NCBI GenBank assembly: GCA_959347315.1
Contig: OY365806.1
Coordinates: 23,326,900 to 23,390,899 of the forward strand
Reading direction: 5' to 3'
DNA from: Bimastos eiseni
Lineage: Eukaryota > Annelida > Clitellata > Crassiclitellata > Lumbricidae
Length of the DNA stretch: 64,000 nucleotides
Within the stretch, counting starts at the first letter, position 1, and each line of letters begins with the position of its first letter. A model generated the notes under the pieces. It was not told the DNA's origin and made no database searches. It worked only from the letters and a program-made list of their open reading frames with translations. This document shows positions 45,258-58,014 of this stretch, one piece after another. Position numbers and translations under genes: made by a program.

Positions 45258-48200
45258 CTTCAAACACATTTAAAGTAATTATAATAATAATAATTTCTTA
45301 ATTATATTAATAGTTTGCAAATCATGACTTTTAAAAACAATCCCGGGACCGCAGGGGCGGCGATCCCGGGGGTCGACGAGGACAAATCACCCCCACCTTT
45401 TACAGAGAGGCGACGAGTTACACGTGTATCCCCACATCGCCCACATTTCCTACCACTCTCAGTAGATGTCACCCCACCTGTCAAACGAGATCGCCGCCTC
45501 TGTCTGTGAATCACCTTAAAGAGAATCTGATTTTAAACTTTCTTGATGCTGCTAAATTTTAATAGAGTCGAATGAGATTAACGTCAAATTTTGGCCAGCC
45601 TATTATTTGGCTTGCATTGCAGATATGACTATTTTATGAATAGGCCTACGCACAGGAGTGACAAAATTACTCAGAACTTATGTTTGATTGTATTTAGGCC
45701 TACAGTCGATGTGAACATAGTGTGACTTGAATTAATTAGCAAATCACGAACAACAGGAGAAGCTTAGGTTTGGCTTCGTTCTCTGGCTGACCTTAACTCT
45801 GCGTTAGTTCATGATTATGGCAAAAACGACAAGGTTCTGATATATAATAATTGACAAAGTCTGTATTAACTATGTCCCCGTTCTCACGAAACGTTATTTA
45901 TTATGCTTATCTCTTTTGATATTCAAATCCTGCATCCGCAAACCGCACACACAAACACATAGACCTATATAAACTTATAACTATTAGTCTTCTTATCAGG
46001 CTCATGCATATTACACCAGTCGCCTTATTCGGAAACTAAATAAGCCCATTTAGTGCTAGCACGGCAGCGCTGCCTAAGGCGACGTGGCTTGGACATATTA
46101 CATGAAGCTTTACTCTCTAACCATCTCAAGTGCGAACCATCTCAAGTGATTAACTTCAAATTTGAACGTCTATAATTATATCGCAGAAATCCCTGAGGAG
46201 AAACTTTTAAATCAATAGGTTTACATCGGCTACTGATACTCCATTGACGTATATAGTAGGCCTACACATACAAATTTACGCATAGGCCTATTCATCTGAT
46301 TATGTCACAGAAAACCATTTGGAGACTATAATATATTCATTTAATCAAATATCAATTTAATTATACATATGATATAACTGCGCATGTATCGCTTGTTCTA
46401 AGTGTGCACGCTTTTTGAAGATGATAACCCACTTTGGTTACCGTATATTTATCCTCTATCCAGTTATCGATCCATCCATCCATCACTACGTCCATCAATC
46501 TTTCCACCCATCTACCTGGCGATATCCCAATTGCGCAACACGTCTCCGCTGCAAGTCTAAAATGGCATAGCAAGTAAAACTTAAGCAGACCTAGAGGTCG
46601 AAGAGGGTTATATCTAGAGACCTACGATGCTTCGATGGTCTGTTCGAAAACTTTTCGGACGGTAGTAAGATTCGATATGCTTCGAAAATAACTTCATGAT
46701 TCAATACTTTTTAGAATCTCTTGACACGCTTAGTTGTAAACAAATAATATTTGTATTTTATCTGTTTTCTGCGCGTGCAAATGTATTCACAAAGCGTTCG
46801 TCAGAGTCAATTCAGTTGGACAACAAATAATGACAGACTGACATACGCTATAATGATTGTTCTTCTCAAAGAATTGAAGCAACGCCGATTTTGGGCACGA
46901 CACTTCAATTGCTACTCTGATATTGTATTGTCGCAGAAGGCTTCGTGAATTAGTAAACGTGTAATTTATTGGAACCAAAGTGGATGACACATTTTATTTT
47001 GTATTAACATGAAACCAAAACAGAATAGTATTTGCTTTTCACCTTTATGACTTCCTCTGGGTACCACATCGAATGCTCGAATGTTCCAGGCGTGCACTTC
47101 TGGCATTGCTGTCCGAACAGTCTGAAAAGAACTTCACCCTTCTTCGATTCTGTGTTCAACCGATACCAGAATACCACGCGGCCTTTCATTGATGTCCAAG
47201 CATTTCGGCATTCCTAATGTCCATAAAAACGTATTAAACACTGACGAATTAAACCAAGAACATTGCACGTATCGATTAAAATGATTCTGAGACTGGTCTA
47301 TAGGGTCCGTATCGGTTCTGTGTTAGCTATTGAACTAATAGCCATAGCTATTTGCCCATTGTTTGGTCTTGTACAAGTAGTGAATGCAAGCAAGCAATAC
47401 ATAAACTTCGAAGCAGGATAACTGCCATATGTAGGCTACACAGATCCATCAGTGCGTCACACTGATCTTTTGACCGAACCTTTCGAACATTCTCCTAGAA
47501 TAAGAGTTCTCACTCAACGCCTGTTTTTGCTTGATTTGCCTCAGCCTAACTGAATTAACCATTTTCACAACACGATTATCCTGCGCTGACAACAGTGGAC
47601 CACCAATTTGAAAGAGCAACTTGGTGTTTAGAATGACACCTCTTTTATTAATTAGTTGGTGGCGTCGGAATTCTTGCATTTCATTTAACTTTATTAGAAA
47701 CGTGTTGATCTACCTCTGTCATACCTACATACAGGTTCATTCCAAATCGCGAAAGCAGAACGCATAGTCTACAGACGCGGATAGGCCCAACTTGGCCCAT
47801 ACTTTGTAATCAAGTTTAAAAACAGTGTTGCGCTTGATCAGTGCTTGGAACAGCTCTGTCAATCAATGTCTAACAGTAGGCTAGTCAACCAGCACAGATA
47901 GATTCCGTATTCTGTCTTGGTGTCGCTTTGCAATTTCGATTATGTAGTGGCAAAGTCACCGAAATTAACCGCTAAAATCCAAATTCTCGAGAGGATAACC
48001 TTATTCCCTGACTCTAGAGATTGGCAGGCAGAGGTTACAGTTTGTAATAATAACATATCTACTCCATCATTAAAATCTCAATACGCATCGATTGCTTCAA
48101 GGAATAACATGAATAGGGCTGTACCGAATAGTCGTTTCGTATTCGCTTCGGAGCCGAATAGCGGACCAAAAAGCTTTTCGGTATTCGGACGAATAGTAGC

Positions 48201-49240
48201 GGTCGGATAGATTACGAATAGTGGTTACGTGACATCTGCTTCCGCACAAGCGGCCGCTGCTGTAATATCGAGTGAACTGAAGTAACTATCCACTGTCTGT
48301 ACCACGGTATCGGCGTATCGCAGGTTCGCAGTGTCAGCCGTCTCATTTCTAAGTTTAGTTAAATAAGTTCTATTACTAGCTTACAAACTTGCAGAAGAAT
48401 GCAAAAATTACACGTAGTTCACTGTTTACTTATAGCCTACTTTTTGTAGGCCCCTATTAAATTTACTGAACTGAAACTTTTGCTCAAATTTGAAATTTGA
48501 AAATGATTACATTTGAATGTAATTTCTCTCAATCCTTGCGTGCTACTAAAAGTTACTAATTTAATTTAAATTTATTTTTAGATTTCCCATGATAGGCCTA
48601 CATAATTATGAACCTTCGATGACTTAGACACCAATAACAGGGAGATAAAAAAAGTAGAAATGGTAATATTAACTATATCTTTATTGCTTATGATTCCTCA
48701 GGTGACCAGTACTAATAAACAATTAATGTTAACTCCAGAGTAGTATTTTTGTAAAGATCTGGAACGAGGCCCATGCAGATTAGGTTATTCGGCCCGGCAC
48801 GCCAGACCTTGCGAGCCCTTGACAGTCACCAGGTGATAATTGACCGTTCCCAGACGAAAACAAACCGTTATGCGAACTCCCTCGTCCTGCATCCTGAGAC
48901 CACATGTAGACCTACTCATGGGTAGAGCAAACAACCAGTGTATCTGCGTATGGTGCTGAGACTGCTTTCAGACGTGCTTGACCTGAATACTATGCTTGAG
49001 TTGGAATATATAATATTTTATCCATGAAATAGTTCCTAATTGATCTCAGCCGCCCCCCAGCATGGGGCAATTTATTGGGCTTACTTTGCAAAGAAACCTG
49101 ACTTTAGCGCTGTCGTTGAAGACATGGAAACCCTGGTTGTCCGCCGGCTTCTCTTCTGTTGGGGTCAGGTGCCATTTGTGTCGGTAGAGCGAAAATTGAC
49201 GGAATAGCCTGTCGAAGTTTTCGTGCCAAACCACTTCCAT
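45066..49240 (-). CDS. RTP-like 3CxxC zinc-finger protein
   Basis: Three-exon gene (49240-49085, 47213-47043, 45257-45066) giving a 172-residue protein. Vertebrate relatives (receptor-transporting proteins) help odorant or taste GPCRs reach the membrane, and RTP4 is antiviral; the invertebrate role is unknown. It starts MEVVWHENFDRLFRQF like RTPs. The 3CxxC zinc-finger signature is intact: VRFLCKECRNAWTS, FGQQCQKC and SKLCQACADRIC, with WYRL and FEHSMWYPEEV between. All junctions are phase 0. It lacks the C-terminal membrane helix of vertebrate RTPs and ends shortly after the last zinc pair. An in-frame stop precedes the ATG. Confidence 0.9.
45352..45502. mobile_element. Short hAT-like MITE
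   Basis: 151 bp with inverted ends CAGGGGCGGCGATCCCG and CAGAGGCGGCGATCTCG. No matching 8-bp flank was seen. Lies just upstream of RTP-like exon 3, in the intron. Confidence 0.65.
45510..47040. other. RTP-like intron 2, otherwise empty
   Basis: Apart from the MITE at 45352-45502, no exon or mobile element recognised. Confidence 0.6.
47043..47213 (-). CDS. RTP-like exon 2 (zinc-finger core)
   Basis: 171 bp, phase 0; ATTAG acceptor, AAG/GTGAAA donor. Encodes ECRNAWTSMKGRVVFWYRLN through FGQQCQKC to PEEVIK. Confidence 0.93.
47220..49080. other. RTP-like intron 1
   Basis: Contains the ATTCGG-type MITE at 48117. No other feature recognised. Confidence 0.6.
48117..48510. mobile_element. ATTCGG-type MITE, partial copy in RTP-like intron 1
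   Basis: Begins GGGCTGTACCGAATAG with several ATTCGG motifs, then matches the 12650-13090 element in reverse orientation through CACGTAG and TTTGAAATTTGA. The far terminus is missing. Confidence 0.65.
49085..49240 (-). CDS. RTP-like exon 1 (start)
   Basis: 156 bp from ATG to a GCAAA/GTAAGC donor, 52 codons. Encodes MEVVWHENFDRLFRQFSLYR and ends VRFLCK, supplying the first zinc Cys. Confidence 0.9.
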
Positions 49241-49244
49241 GCTG

Positions 49245-52200
49245 TAAGTTCACAGTAGTGGTTTCAATTTGTTTATTGTTTATTATATGCTAATAAATAA
49301 ATAAATGAATCATGTTAACTAGCAAATACTTGTAAATGAACAAGCGGTTTCTAACAGGCACGGCAAGTAAAACGTAGGCTATAATTATATTCGTCCAAGC
49401 AATTTCAAATTTCACACATTCGCTATTTTTGTGACAGTTAGGAACCTTGAGGTCTTATAATAAGTAGATCAAATATGATAGAGAGGAGAACATAGGAGAA
49501 CAGAGGAGAAGACAAGAGGAAAGGAGAGGAGACGAGGAGTGAGAAGGTGACCCATATATAATGATGAAAGACTGCTCGCTATTACATATTTGGCAATTTA
49601 GTTTACTTTTCGGCCGAAAATGAAGCCCTGATCGTTGTAATGATGCATGATATATCATGTAATATTTTCCAATTTCTCTTTCGCCACATTTTCCACGCAA
49701 TCTCTCTGCCCATAGATAAACAGGATATACCAAAGCAGCGGCCTTCAGACCCAGACAGAATCAACTATTCTTTAGACCCTGGATTGATCTTCGAAACCTG
49801 AAATCGTTGCATTGTATCTATAAATCGTTGACAATCATCCTCATCTTGCCGTGCATTAACGTTTCAGCCGCTATAATTATTATTTGACGAAGTGCATCAG
49901 AAGTCCAAAGAGAAAGACGATAGGTCTATAGTCGCCGCATATAATTATGTCGATTCTCAAATGCTGTTTGATGGGCAGATGGATGTGTTAAATAATATTT
50001 ATGGGAACATCAGTATCGCAATATCGAAAAAAGAATTCATCATTAATTTTAAGCACAAAGACGAGTGAGCGTAAACAATTTCTCCAGGGCTGTTACATAG
50101 AGTACATTCAGCAAACTTGAAACCCAAATCGTTAGGTTGATGACCTCACGTGCTACCGACTTAAACGATGTGGCAAAAGCGAGAAGTAAATTTAAATCTG
50201 CCGATGAAGACGTTTGTCGTCGTGCTTAAATTTGAAATGTAGATTGTAGATCAGCGAACAAGTTAATACATCCCAGCGATGAAGAAAGCGACGCATTATA
50301 ATCTGCATCTGAATGAGTCTAAACGTTTGCGAGAACTCGGATGTATTAAGTAGACGTGTTTTATTGCTTGCTATTCAAAATTAACGGCATCTTAAATTAA
50401 TTAAACATTCTGCTTCTGAAATGAAGTGTGTCTCTGGCTGAGAGTTGGATCCGAAAGAACTGGTAGGATGACCAATCTCGGTTCCATTGAAAGTATTCGG
50501 CTGGAAAAGTCCGTTCAGTCGAACCCTCATCAATCTCTTCCCTGAACGAAACTTGTCGGTCCGTAGCATCGTTAACGTTCATTCTTCGATCGATATCCTG
50601 CGCCCCTCGACTAGAGTATAAAGTTCACCTCCCAAGTTAGCAATGACCGTCAATCCATTTAGCGATTCAATCGTATGCGGAAATTTTCATGTGACTCTTC
50701 CGCATTTGTCTGTGCATTCCAAGAGATACGTATACTTCTTCGATCCAATTTACAAGTTTAAACTATGAATTTAACTCTTCATTCCTCTCGAGCTCTAACA
50801 TGTGCCACCCTTTCACAAACGCGAATAGGCTACATCAGCTATTGGGACTACATGTAGATGACACGAAAGAAGCTTTATAGTCTATAATCTCAACCAGTTA
50901 ACAATATACATAAGAATATGACCTTTCTTTAGGCCTATATACGCTACAGTTGTGGCCGAGTTGACCTGTGGAGCAGCAACCGCTATTGCACATACAGTGA
51001 AAGCTGACAATAAGAGTTAACAAAATTAACTAGGCTTGCATTATCGGTCATCGCTGCAACTGCGTTGGTGAGATTATTTAGATCACATAAAATAATTCCT
51101 TTCAATTGCCAAACAATCATACAATAAACTCAATGAGAGAGTCACAATGGCAACTTCTTCTGAGTCACCGGCAGTAGAAATGGAATTGTCACGATATATA
51201 ATGAAACAGAGAACTTGTAAGCTAACAGTATTTCACCAATACGGTTTTGGTTGGAAAGAAGCAGCCCGTATCAAGAGATTGCTAGCTTTGTCTGGATTTA
51301 GTATCTGCACCAGCATCGCAGGCATGTGTTGAAAGAGTTTTTCAGTTTGTGGGGACTTGAGTGCTCGAAAAAGAAATCGATCTAGCATGAATCTCAAGTG
51401 ACGTTGTTTTTTAAACTAAACAATCGAATGCTGCAGACTGCTGTTCAGCAGTGAGTATTATGAAAGCATCACGCAATTGATAAGATAATGTTGTTGCTAA
51501 GCCAAATGACGTCACTAACGATAAATATATTGTAACAACGTTTTGTGGAATGTGTACAAAACTAAATTTAAAAAGTTGTAACGATTGAAACTAAAACTAC
51601 AACTGAAAAGAGTACACAACTTAAGGTATAACTAAACTGGAAAGTTATAACACAACTGAGACTGAAAAGTTAACTGAAATTTAAAATAATTGACGCGAAT
51701 CTGCGTACAGAAATAAAGCTAAACGGTCTAAATCTGAATATGACAATATGCGTTTCGTGACATGCAAATCATATCAACAAAACCTGTGACATATTTTGTT
51801 TGGTTTTATTTTCTTCTTCTTCAGAAACATCCTCTCTATAATGCAAGTAAATGGATATGAAAATGTGTTTAACAAGAACATAAATTGCATTGGATAAGAC
51901 CGATGAGTTGGTACATGCAATCGTCTTTATTAATTAGTCTTAATTAGTCACGTGCAAGTGCGCTAGATTATCCTGACTAAATTGCTTCGAAAAGTCATGA
52001 CGCTTAATTCTATTTCTGTGTGTGTAACACATCAATAATGTAAGTACACTAATGACGGCTTTCAGAAGCATGTATTGTATGTTTTGCACACCTACGCATG
52101 TATCTATGCACACTTCATTCTTGTAAGTATGTAGGCTTATGTTTGTAACTGGCTCCCCGATTAGATTTATAATGATTTCGCTGAATCTGGTTACATTGTT

Positions 52201-52370
52201 GATATTTTTGATTAATTACGAAAAAATTAAAAGTGAAAATGAAATGAAAACGAAATAAAATGAAATACAAAAATGAAATACAAAAATGAAATGCATGTAC
52301 GTAGGGCCGTAGGCCTATGAATGCATGCATGTGAAGTATGCATGTTAAGCAAGGTTTGCATGTAAAGCAA
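49245..52370. other. Non-coding stretch, with one weak first-exon candidate
   Basis: No exon strongly supported. At 51147 a plus-strand ATG with ACAATGG context opens MATSSESPAVEMELSRYIMK and reaches a T/GTAAGC donor near 51211, which could be a first exon, but no downstream exon was found. A minus-strand ORF at 50582-50397 is also unassigned. Confidence 0.35.
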
Positions 52371-52378
52371 AATTTGCT

Positions 52379-54085
52379 TTGCAACTTCCAGCATGGCTTT
52401 TAATTGAGTCATTCCACTGTAATATCAATATTCAAGACAATATAACGTCTGCAATTGATCGCAATGAATATTCCATAGGCATGTTTGTTGATATTGCAAA
52501 GGCCTTTGATACCGTAGATCATAAATTATTGCTTCTTAAATTGGAAAATATGGGTATCCGAGGTACGGCACTAAGTGGCTTCAATGCTACTTTAGCAATA
52601 GGTACCAAAGTGTAATGAAGTTATGTCTTCATTAAGTCCTATAAGATATGGAGTTCCTAGCAGTGGTGTCGCCAGAGCTTCGAGGTTGGGGGGCAAAAGT
52701 TCCTAACAATTAGGCGCATGCAAAAATTTGGAGCCTTTGATGCAAGATGGAGTGCATTTTGGGCTCTTGTTTACCTCATATTTGTAAACCATTCTTTCGA
52801 ACTAAAAGTACCTGGATCATCTCGATGTGTGAAAAATGTGTCTGTATAGGGGTAAGGAAGCTGCCAATTCAGACGTCAGAAGGTGTTTAAAGTAAAGCTC
52901 AGGTTCATCTGAAAAAGCATTTGAGTGTAGGGTTGTTTGCAAAATAGGTGGTGTATACAGTGGCTTCACCAGAATTTAGAGGTTGGAGAAGCAAAAAGCT
53001 CTAAGAACTAGGGGATCTCTCTATCGGGGTCTGGGGCTCCGCCCCAGAAGCCTGTGCAATTTTTAGCAGTTGATGCCAAATGGAGTACATTGTAGGGTCA
53101 TGTTTACCACACATTTTTCAACCATGATTTCAAAATAAATGTACCTAAACAATCTCGGTTTGGGACAAAGTTTTACTACGTTAGGGCCCTAAGTACAGAG
53201 GACCTTAATTGTGAAATGTCCATTTGTAATCACGCACGGTACCCCCTCCATACAAAAACTCCGTGGATTTGCACGAAACCCAAGACCCAGCCTGGGCCGG
53301 GATGGGGTAGCTGCCCCTTGCCCCCCGTGGCGACGCTAATGGTTTCCAAGGACCAATGTTGGGACCACTCCTTTTATTATTATTCATAGACGACCTGCCA
53401 AATGCCTCTTCCATTCTTCAGTTTCTCTTGTTTGCTAATGACATGAACATTTTTGCATCTCCCAAATCTCATGATAAACTATTTCAAACTGTCAACAAGG
53501 AACGATTGGTTCAAAGCTAACAAATTGTCCTTAATTGTTACTAAAAAAGATAGGCCTGTAGTCTCAGGAGGACCTCACACTACAGACCTATCTTTTCTAG
53601 AACAAACACTAGAATGTTCTCGATTAAATATGCTGGCCCGAAGGCATGGAACGTCATTCCGGATGAATTGCGCTCTCTAAATAATCTTCATATATTTACA
53701 ATAAAATTGCAAAATTATCTGATTAATCAATAAATTGTCTAAATGTGCGTGTATATATTTTTGATAATGATTGTATATAATAGCTAACTTGTTTAGTTTC
53801 GTACTAAAATGCCAGTGTATTTTTATACCTAACCGGCTGTAATTACCAAGCTATTGTGAGGGTGATGGTGGTTGTTGCAGTTTAACGACACTGTGTGATA
53901 AAAAAAATCCTTTATCCAGGCTTAGGACTGGCACTGACCGAGTACTACCAGTGGCGGAGTTCTATGAGGTGATCCTGTTTACAGAATTTATGGCTTCTAT
54001 TAGTCTATTGACTCCTAGTAAATTATCAATATTGTGTACATGTGCCTGTTATTTGGGATCAATTAAAAAAAACTTGGTTATGGTT
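52379..54085 (+). mobile_element. LINE (CR1/RTE-like), interrupted and internally deleted
   Basis: Plus-strand reverse-transcriptase pieces: FVDIAKAFDTVDHKLLLLKL (52.5 kb), then GPMLGPLLLLLFIDDLP and FLLFANDMN (53.4 kb, the FADD box altered to FAND), and WNVIPDELRSLNN near 53.65 kb ending in a stop about 53734. The frame between VP and Q is split by a MITE (52661-53341). The 3' end ends in repeated TTATGG. The 3' UTR matches 59785-60009. Confidence 0.85.
52661..53341. mobile_element. Head-to-tail MITE dimer inside the LINE
   Basis: Outer ends CAGTGGTGTCGCCA and, inverted, CATTAGCGTCGCCA. A second start CAGTGGCTTCACCAGAAT at 52958 shows two related units in tandem (TTTGGAGCC/ATGCAAGATGGAGT-like blocks recur). 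Flanking LINE codons are GGAGTTCCT and CAAGGACCA, giving the expected G-V-P-Q-G-P. A fairly late insertion. Confidence 0.8.
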
Positions 54086-54261
54086 ATGGTTATCATGTTA
54101 TGTATGTATACATGAATGTATGTAGGCCTACGCGTGCATGCATGTTGTGTGCAATTTCCGAAGATACAAAACTCATTGCATTAGCATGGTCGAAAAATAA
54201 AATTACGAATAGGTCCGCTACATAATATGCATCTCATTAAATCGTGAAATGTCTTTATCAC

Positions 54262-54669
54262 TTACTTTGTACTATTCATTAATGGATTGAATAGTTGAAC
54301 CTGGCCAGTCGTGACAATGTGTGCACCAAAGGCGCCGGTCATTGGTTCCTCGGTCAGTTGACTGTAGATTGGAACGAAGTTGTAATTGGTCATCAGCGTT
54401 CCACCGGACGAGGCAGTGGGCATCGTGTGGAAGCAACTGTGTGGCATCCAATATGCCAAGTCGGACGCTGGAACGGCGGAAGCGATGGCCGGACTTAGCA
54501 TGGAGACTGACTGAGAGACGACGGCACCAACTGATGGAGGGTGGGAGGCCGATAGAAACGACGACGGCTGGACTACCATCGACAGTCCATTCTGAGGAGC
54601 TGGACAGACGGTGTAGAGGTCAGACCAGGTGTTCGACGTAACACTAGACATGGTGCTCATGCAAGGCAT
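54262..54669 (-). CDS. Unrecognised Ser/Pro-rich ORF or first exon (135 codons)
   Basis: From the first ATG (54669) the frame runs 135 codons to TAA, or to an AA/GTAAGT donor at 54266. Residues include MPCMSTMSSVTSNTWSDLYT, SHPPSVGAVVSQSVSMLSPA and YWMPHSCFH; rich in Ser, Pro, Val and Ala with an even spread, as in transcription-factor activation regions. No homologue recognised. A promoter-like cluster lies directly upstream. Confidence 0.45.
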   Translation of the reverse strand: MPCMSTMSSVTSNTWSDLYTVCPAPQNGLSMVVQPSSFLSASHPPSVGAVVSQSVSMLSPAIASAVPASDLAYWMPHSCFHTMPTASSGGTLMTNYNFVPIYSQLTEEPMTGAFGAHIVTTGQVQLFNPLMNSTK

Positions 54670-54759
54670 CTCCAGAATGTTCCGCCCTGAGAAGGAGATC
54701 TTGGCCTTGCTAACAATAAGACACGCGGTAGAACTCTCCTTCTTTATGTGTGTATACTC

Positions 54760-54846
54760 TATATATGTGTCAGTCGTCTTTTGTACCGCTTTACCAAACA
54801 ATGGAAAAGACAAAAGAACACATCAGCCAATGACAACTCAGCCAAT
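54760..54846 (-). promoter_or_regulatory. Candidate TATA/CCAAT promoter
   Basis: On the minus strand TATATA at 54765-54760 lies about 90 bp before the ATG at 54669, and two ATTGG (CCAAT) boxes at 54831-54827 and 54846-54842 lie 65-85 bp further upstream. Spacing fits a TATA-driven gene. Motif-based only. Confidence 0.45.
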
Positions 54847-55703
54847 TAACTTAGTTCCGTTTCTGGTAAATTGTTTTCGGTTTGCCTTCTTGCCGTTAGA
54901 ACAAACGTTTCCTGGAGCAACCACTTCCTAAATTATGACGAAGGACAGCAGCAGCAGCTGCGGCTGCTTAATAATATTCGTTTCTTAGACCGAGTCAACC
55001 TTCTCTCGTCCGAATAATATTGCATGTAATGTCGGTAAAATTCTCGACTCTTCCCTGAATAGTTGAAGGCAGCGAATGTTGCTTCCTGTTGACCTCCAGT
55101 GAATGACGTTTGCCTTCAGCTTGAATCCGATCGCGTGTTTGCTGGTTAAGCAACTAGACTCAATACCAAGCTCTGACCGACCGATAGAGCGGATTGCGGG
55201 TCACATAATTATAGGTCTACTTATAATGAATGAAATTACTGTTTCTATTTTTATTCGGCGGCCTAAATGAGTTTGCAGGCTTCATGAGCTGAGTCACTTT
55301 CATTTTTAGTAACGAGTCAGACTTTCTCATTTATGCTGGACTCTCAAAGGAAGGAAATCATCGACCAATGCTCTCTCTCTCTCTCTGTTTGCTCGCCCAC
55401 GCACCATACAATACAGAGTGCACGTGCACGCCTATATCAGAGACCGGCTACACGCTATATATATATATATATTGTATATATATCTTATTGTATATATATT
55501 TTATTATATATATATACAAACATATCTATATATATATGAAATATGACATATATTTCCAGCATGCTACCCACAACCTATAAGCTTTCAAAGGCGGGCTCAT
55601 TATGATCCCTGTCGTTCGATTAACATACAATGCAATAGCCACGAATATGATTATGTACATAATGTATGCATGCAAATGTGTATTGTGCATGTAGGCCTAT
55701 GTC

Positions 55704-56026
55704 CATACATACATACATACATACATACATACATACATACATACATACATACATACATACATACATACATACATACATACATACATACATACATACATAC
55801 ATACATACATACATACATACATACATACATACATACATACATACATACATACATACATACATACATACATACATACATACATACATACATACATACATAC
55901 ATACATACATACATACATACATACATACATACATACATACATACATACATACATACATACATACATACATACATACATACATACATACATACATACATAC
56001 ATACATACATACATACATACATACAT
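55704..56026. repeat. (ACAT)n tetranucleotide microsatellite, 323 bp
   Basis: About 80 uninterrupted CATA units. Open frames on both strands (Tyr-Ile-His-Thr or Cys-Met-Tyr-Val repeats) are by-products because the unit has no stop codon. Confidence 0.97.
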
Positions 56027-56769
56027 GTGCCTGTGTGTACATATGCTTCTCGTCTAAATCTATACGTGTACATGCATGTATATATGTATGAATTTATGTA
56101 CACATGTGTATGCTTGCATGTGTACATTACACGTGCATGCGTATTGTCTTCTCCCTTTATTCCCTTTTACCTAAATCAAACTTTCTTTCTCTACTGCTAC
56201 TTATAAATATCTAACTTCGGGTAGTGTGTTGCTATTAATTGACAATGACACCGTTCACATTTTTTAAATTTATCTTCGCTTTTGTAAAAAAAAAACAAGG
56301 CGAGATTGTCAATACAATAGACTATTATTGTACGTACATGTTTCTAGAATCTGGCGTTTCCAAATTAATCAAACCCTCAATTCCTTCTTGATTTTTTTTA
56401 TCTTACCAGAACCAACGACAGAACCAATTTACTCCACCTCACTGTTAGCGAAAACACATTTCTACGATTTCAAATTAATGTTATGCAATCTCATTTACAT
56501 TAATTCACCCAAAAGCTGTTAATGACATTCACGCTCGTCATAAATTTACAGCAATCTTGCACGAAAATCGTTAACTAGCTGTAATACTATGTTAATTACG
56601 TAAACGAATGTTCGCCCCGAATTTACCATTAAATCATGTGTTACAAATGCCGCCTTCCCTTATTATTATTATCTTTTCCCGCGGTACATATGATCATATG
56701 ATCCCTCGAGATTCAAAAAATTAGGGGGAGTTGTTCTGGAATAGCTAGTCCTCGCAGATCATTGTTTTA

Positions 56770-56776
56770 TTTATTA

Positions 56777-56820
<44 letters not shown>

Positions 56821-56850
56821 CATCATCATCATCATCATTATTAGGCCTAT
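56770..56850. repeat. (ATT)n/(ATC)n microsatellite
   Basis: Trinucleotide run ATT then ATC, about 75 bp. Confidence 0.9.
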
Positions 56851-57184
56851 TATTGCTATTATTATTGATTGAATCTGTAAGGCGAGCAGGTTCAAACCGA
56901 AATGTGAATCTGAGGCGCGGATGTGATAAATAGTGAGTTATGAATCGTTTTTTTTGAAGGAAGGGAATGAATTTGAGTCATGGAGGGAGAAAGATAGTGG
57001 CCGGTGATTCCATTCCAATTTCGTGTTCTACCAATGTGCATAATCCTGTTTTCTAAACAAGTCTCTCGCAATACATGCTCAAAATATCCAACAACCCTTG
57101 TTTCTGTTGAGCTAATGTTAAATGACTAATCTGGTTATGATAAAGTCTTAAGAATACGTGTATGCCTTATTTAATTTACCATGT

Positions 57185-57375
57185 AGGCCCAGGGATGTGG
57201 TCTCGAGACCGCTGTCTTGGTCTCGAGGCCATCTCGACACCGAAAAACTGTGGTCTTGGTCTCAAATGCATCGGGCTTGGTCTTGGTCTCGGACCATCGG
57301 TCTTGGTCTCGAATACGTCGGTCTTGGTCTTGGTCTTAAAGGAACGGTCTTGAGATTGGTCTCCGTCTTAAATTA
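57185..57375. repeat. GGTCTTGGTCTCG minisatellite / transposon end
   Basis: After CCCAGGGATGTGGTCTCGAG, degenerate GGTCTTGGTCTCG units repeat about eight times. Similar arrays form the ends of some hAT-like elements in animals; no partner end was found. Confidence 0.6.
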
Positions 57376-58014
57376 GCGTTCTTGGTCATCTGCTGCATCA
57401 GGTCAATTTCTTAGATATTGGTCGATTATTTTCGATTATTATAGACACCGGATGTTTTGACCCCACGATTGTTATCAATTTATGGCGTGCTGACCATCTT
57501 TATGCTACCATGGGCAGAAAGAAATGCACTTGCAATGAAGCCAGCCATTTCAAGATTTGCTTTCACAATATTTCAAGGCTTTGGAACAATCTAATAATTA
57601 TGTGGTCAGCCACGTGTAGACACTGGTAACCTACAATTTCCAGGTCCGTGGTACAGGTAAGCAATTCAAAGGGAACGTTAATTTACTTGTTCAGATGTCT
57701 TAAAGTATTTGCCTCTCGTATAGTAGGCCTGCTGTAAGTAATTTACAGTGCGATGTTCTCAGGCTGAAGCCAAGGGCTGAACTTGCAAAAGTTCGGAGTG
57801 GCCGGTAAAACTATTTTCTGGACCATCATTAAGAATGGTATTCTTCAGCAATAAAATTAATGTTTGGAGCGTCTTTATTCCTTCCTATCGTCTTAATAAA
57901 TTGCATACAGTTGCAGCGCGTCCATTAGACGCATTGAACATCAAAGGCTGATGTCTTCTGCAGTCACCAGATGACGACAGTGTTGCTCGTTCGGTGCTCT
58001 GTTGGGCAATCATC

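Noticed and set aside
55620..56206. Large ORFs of 109-178 codons on both strands
   Set aside because: They translate the ACAT microsatellite (YIHT / CMYV repeats); no codon bias or flanking protein sequence.
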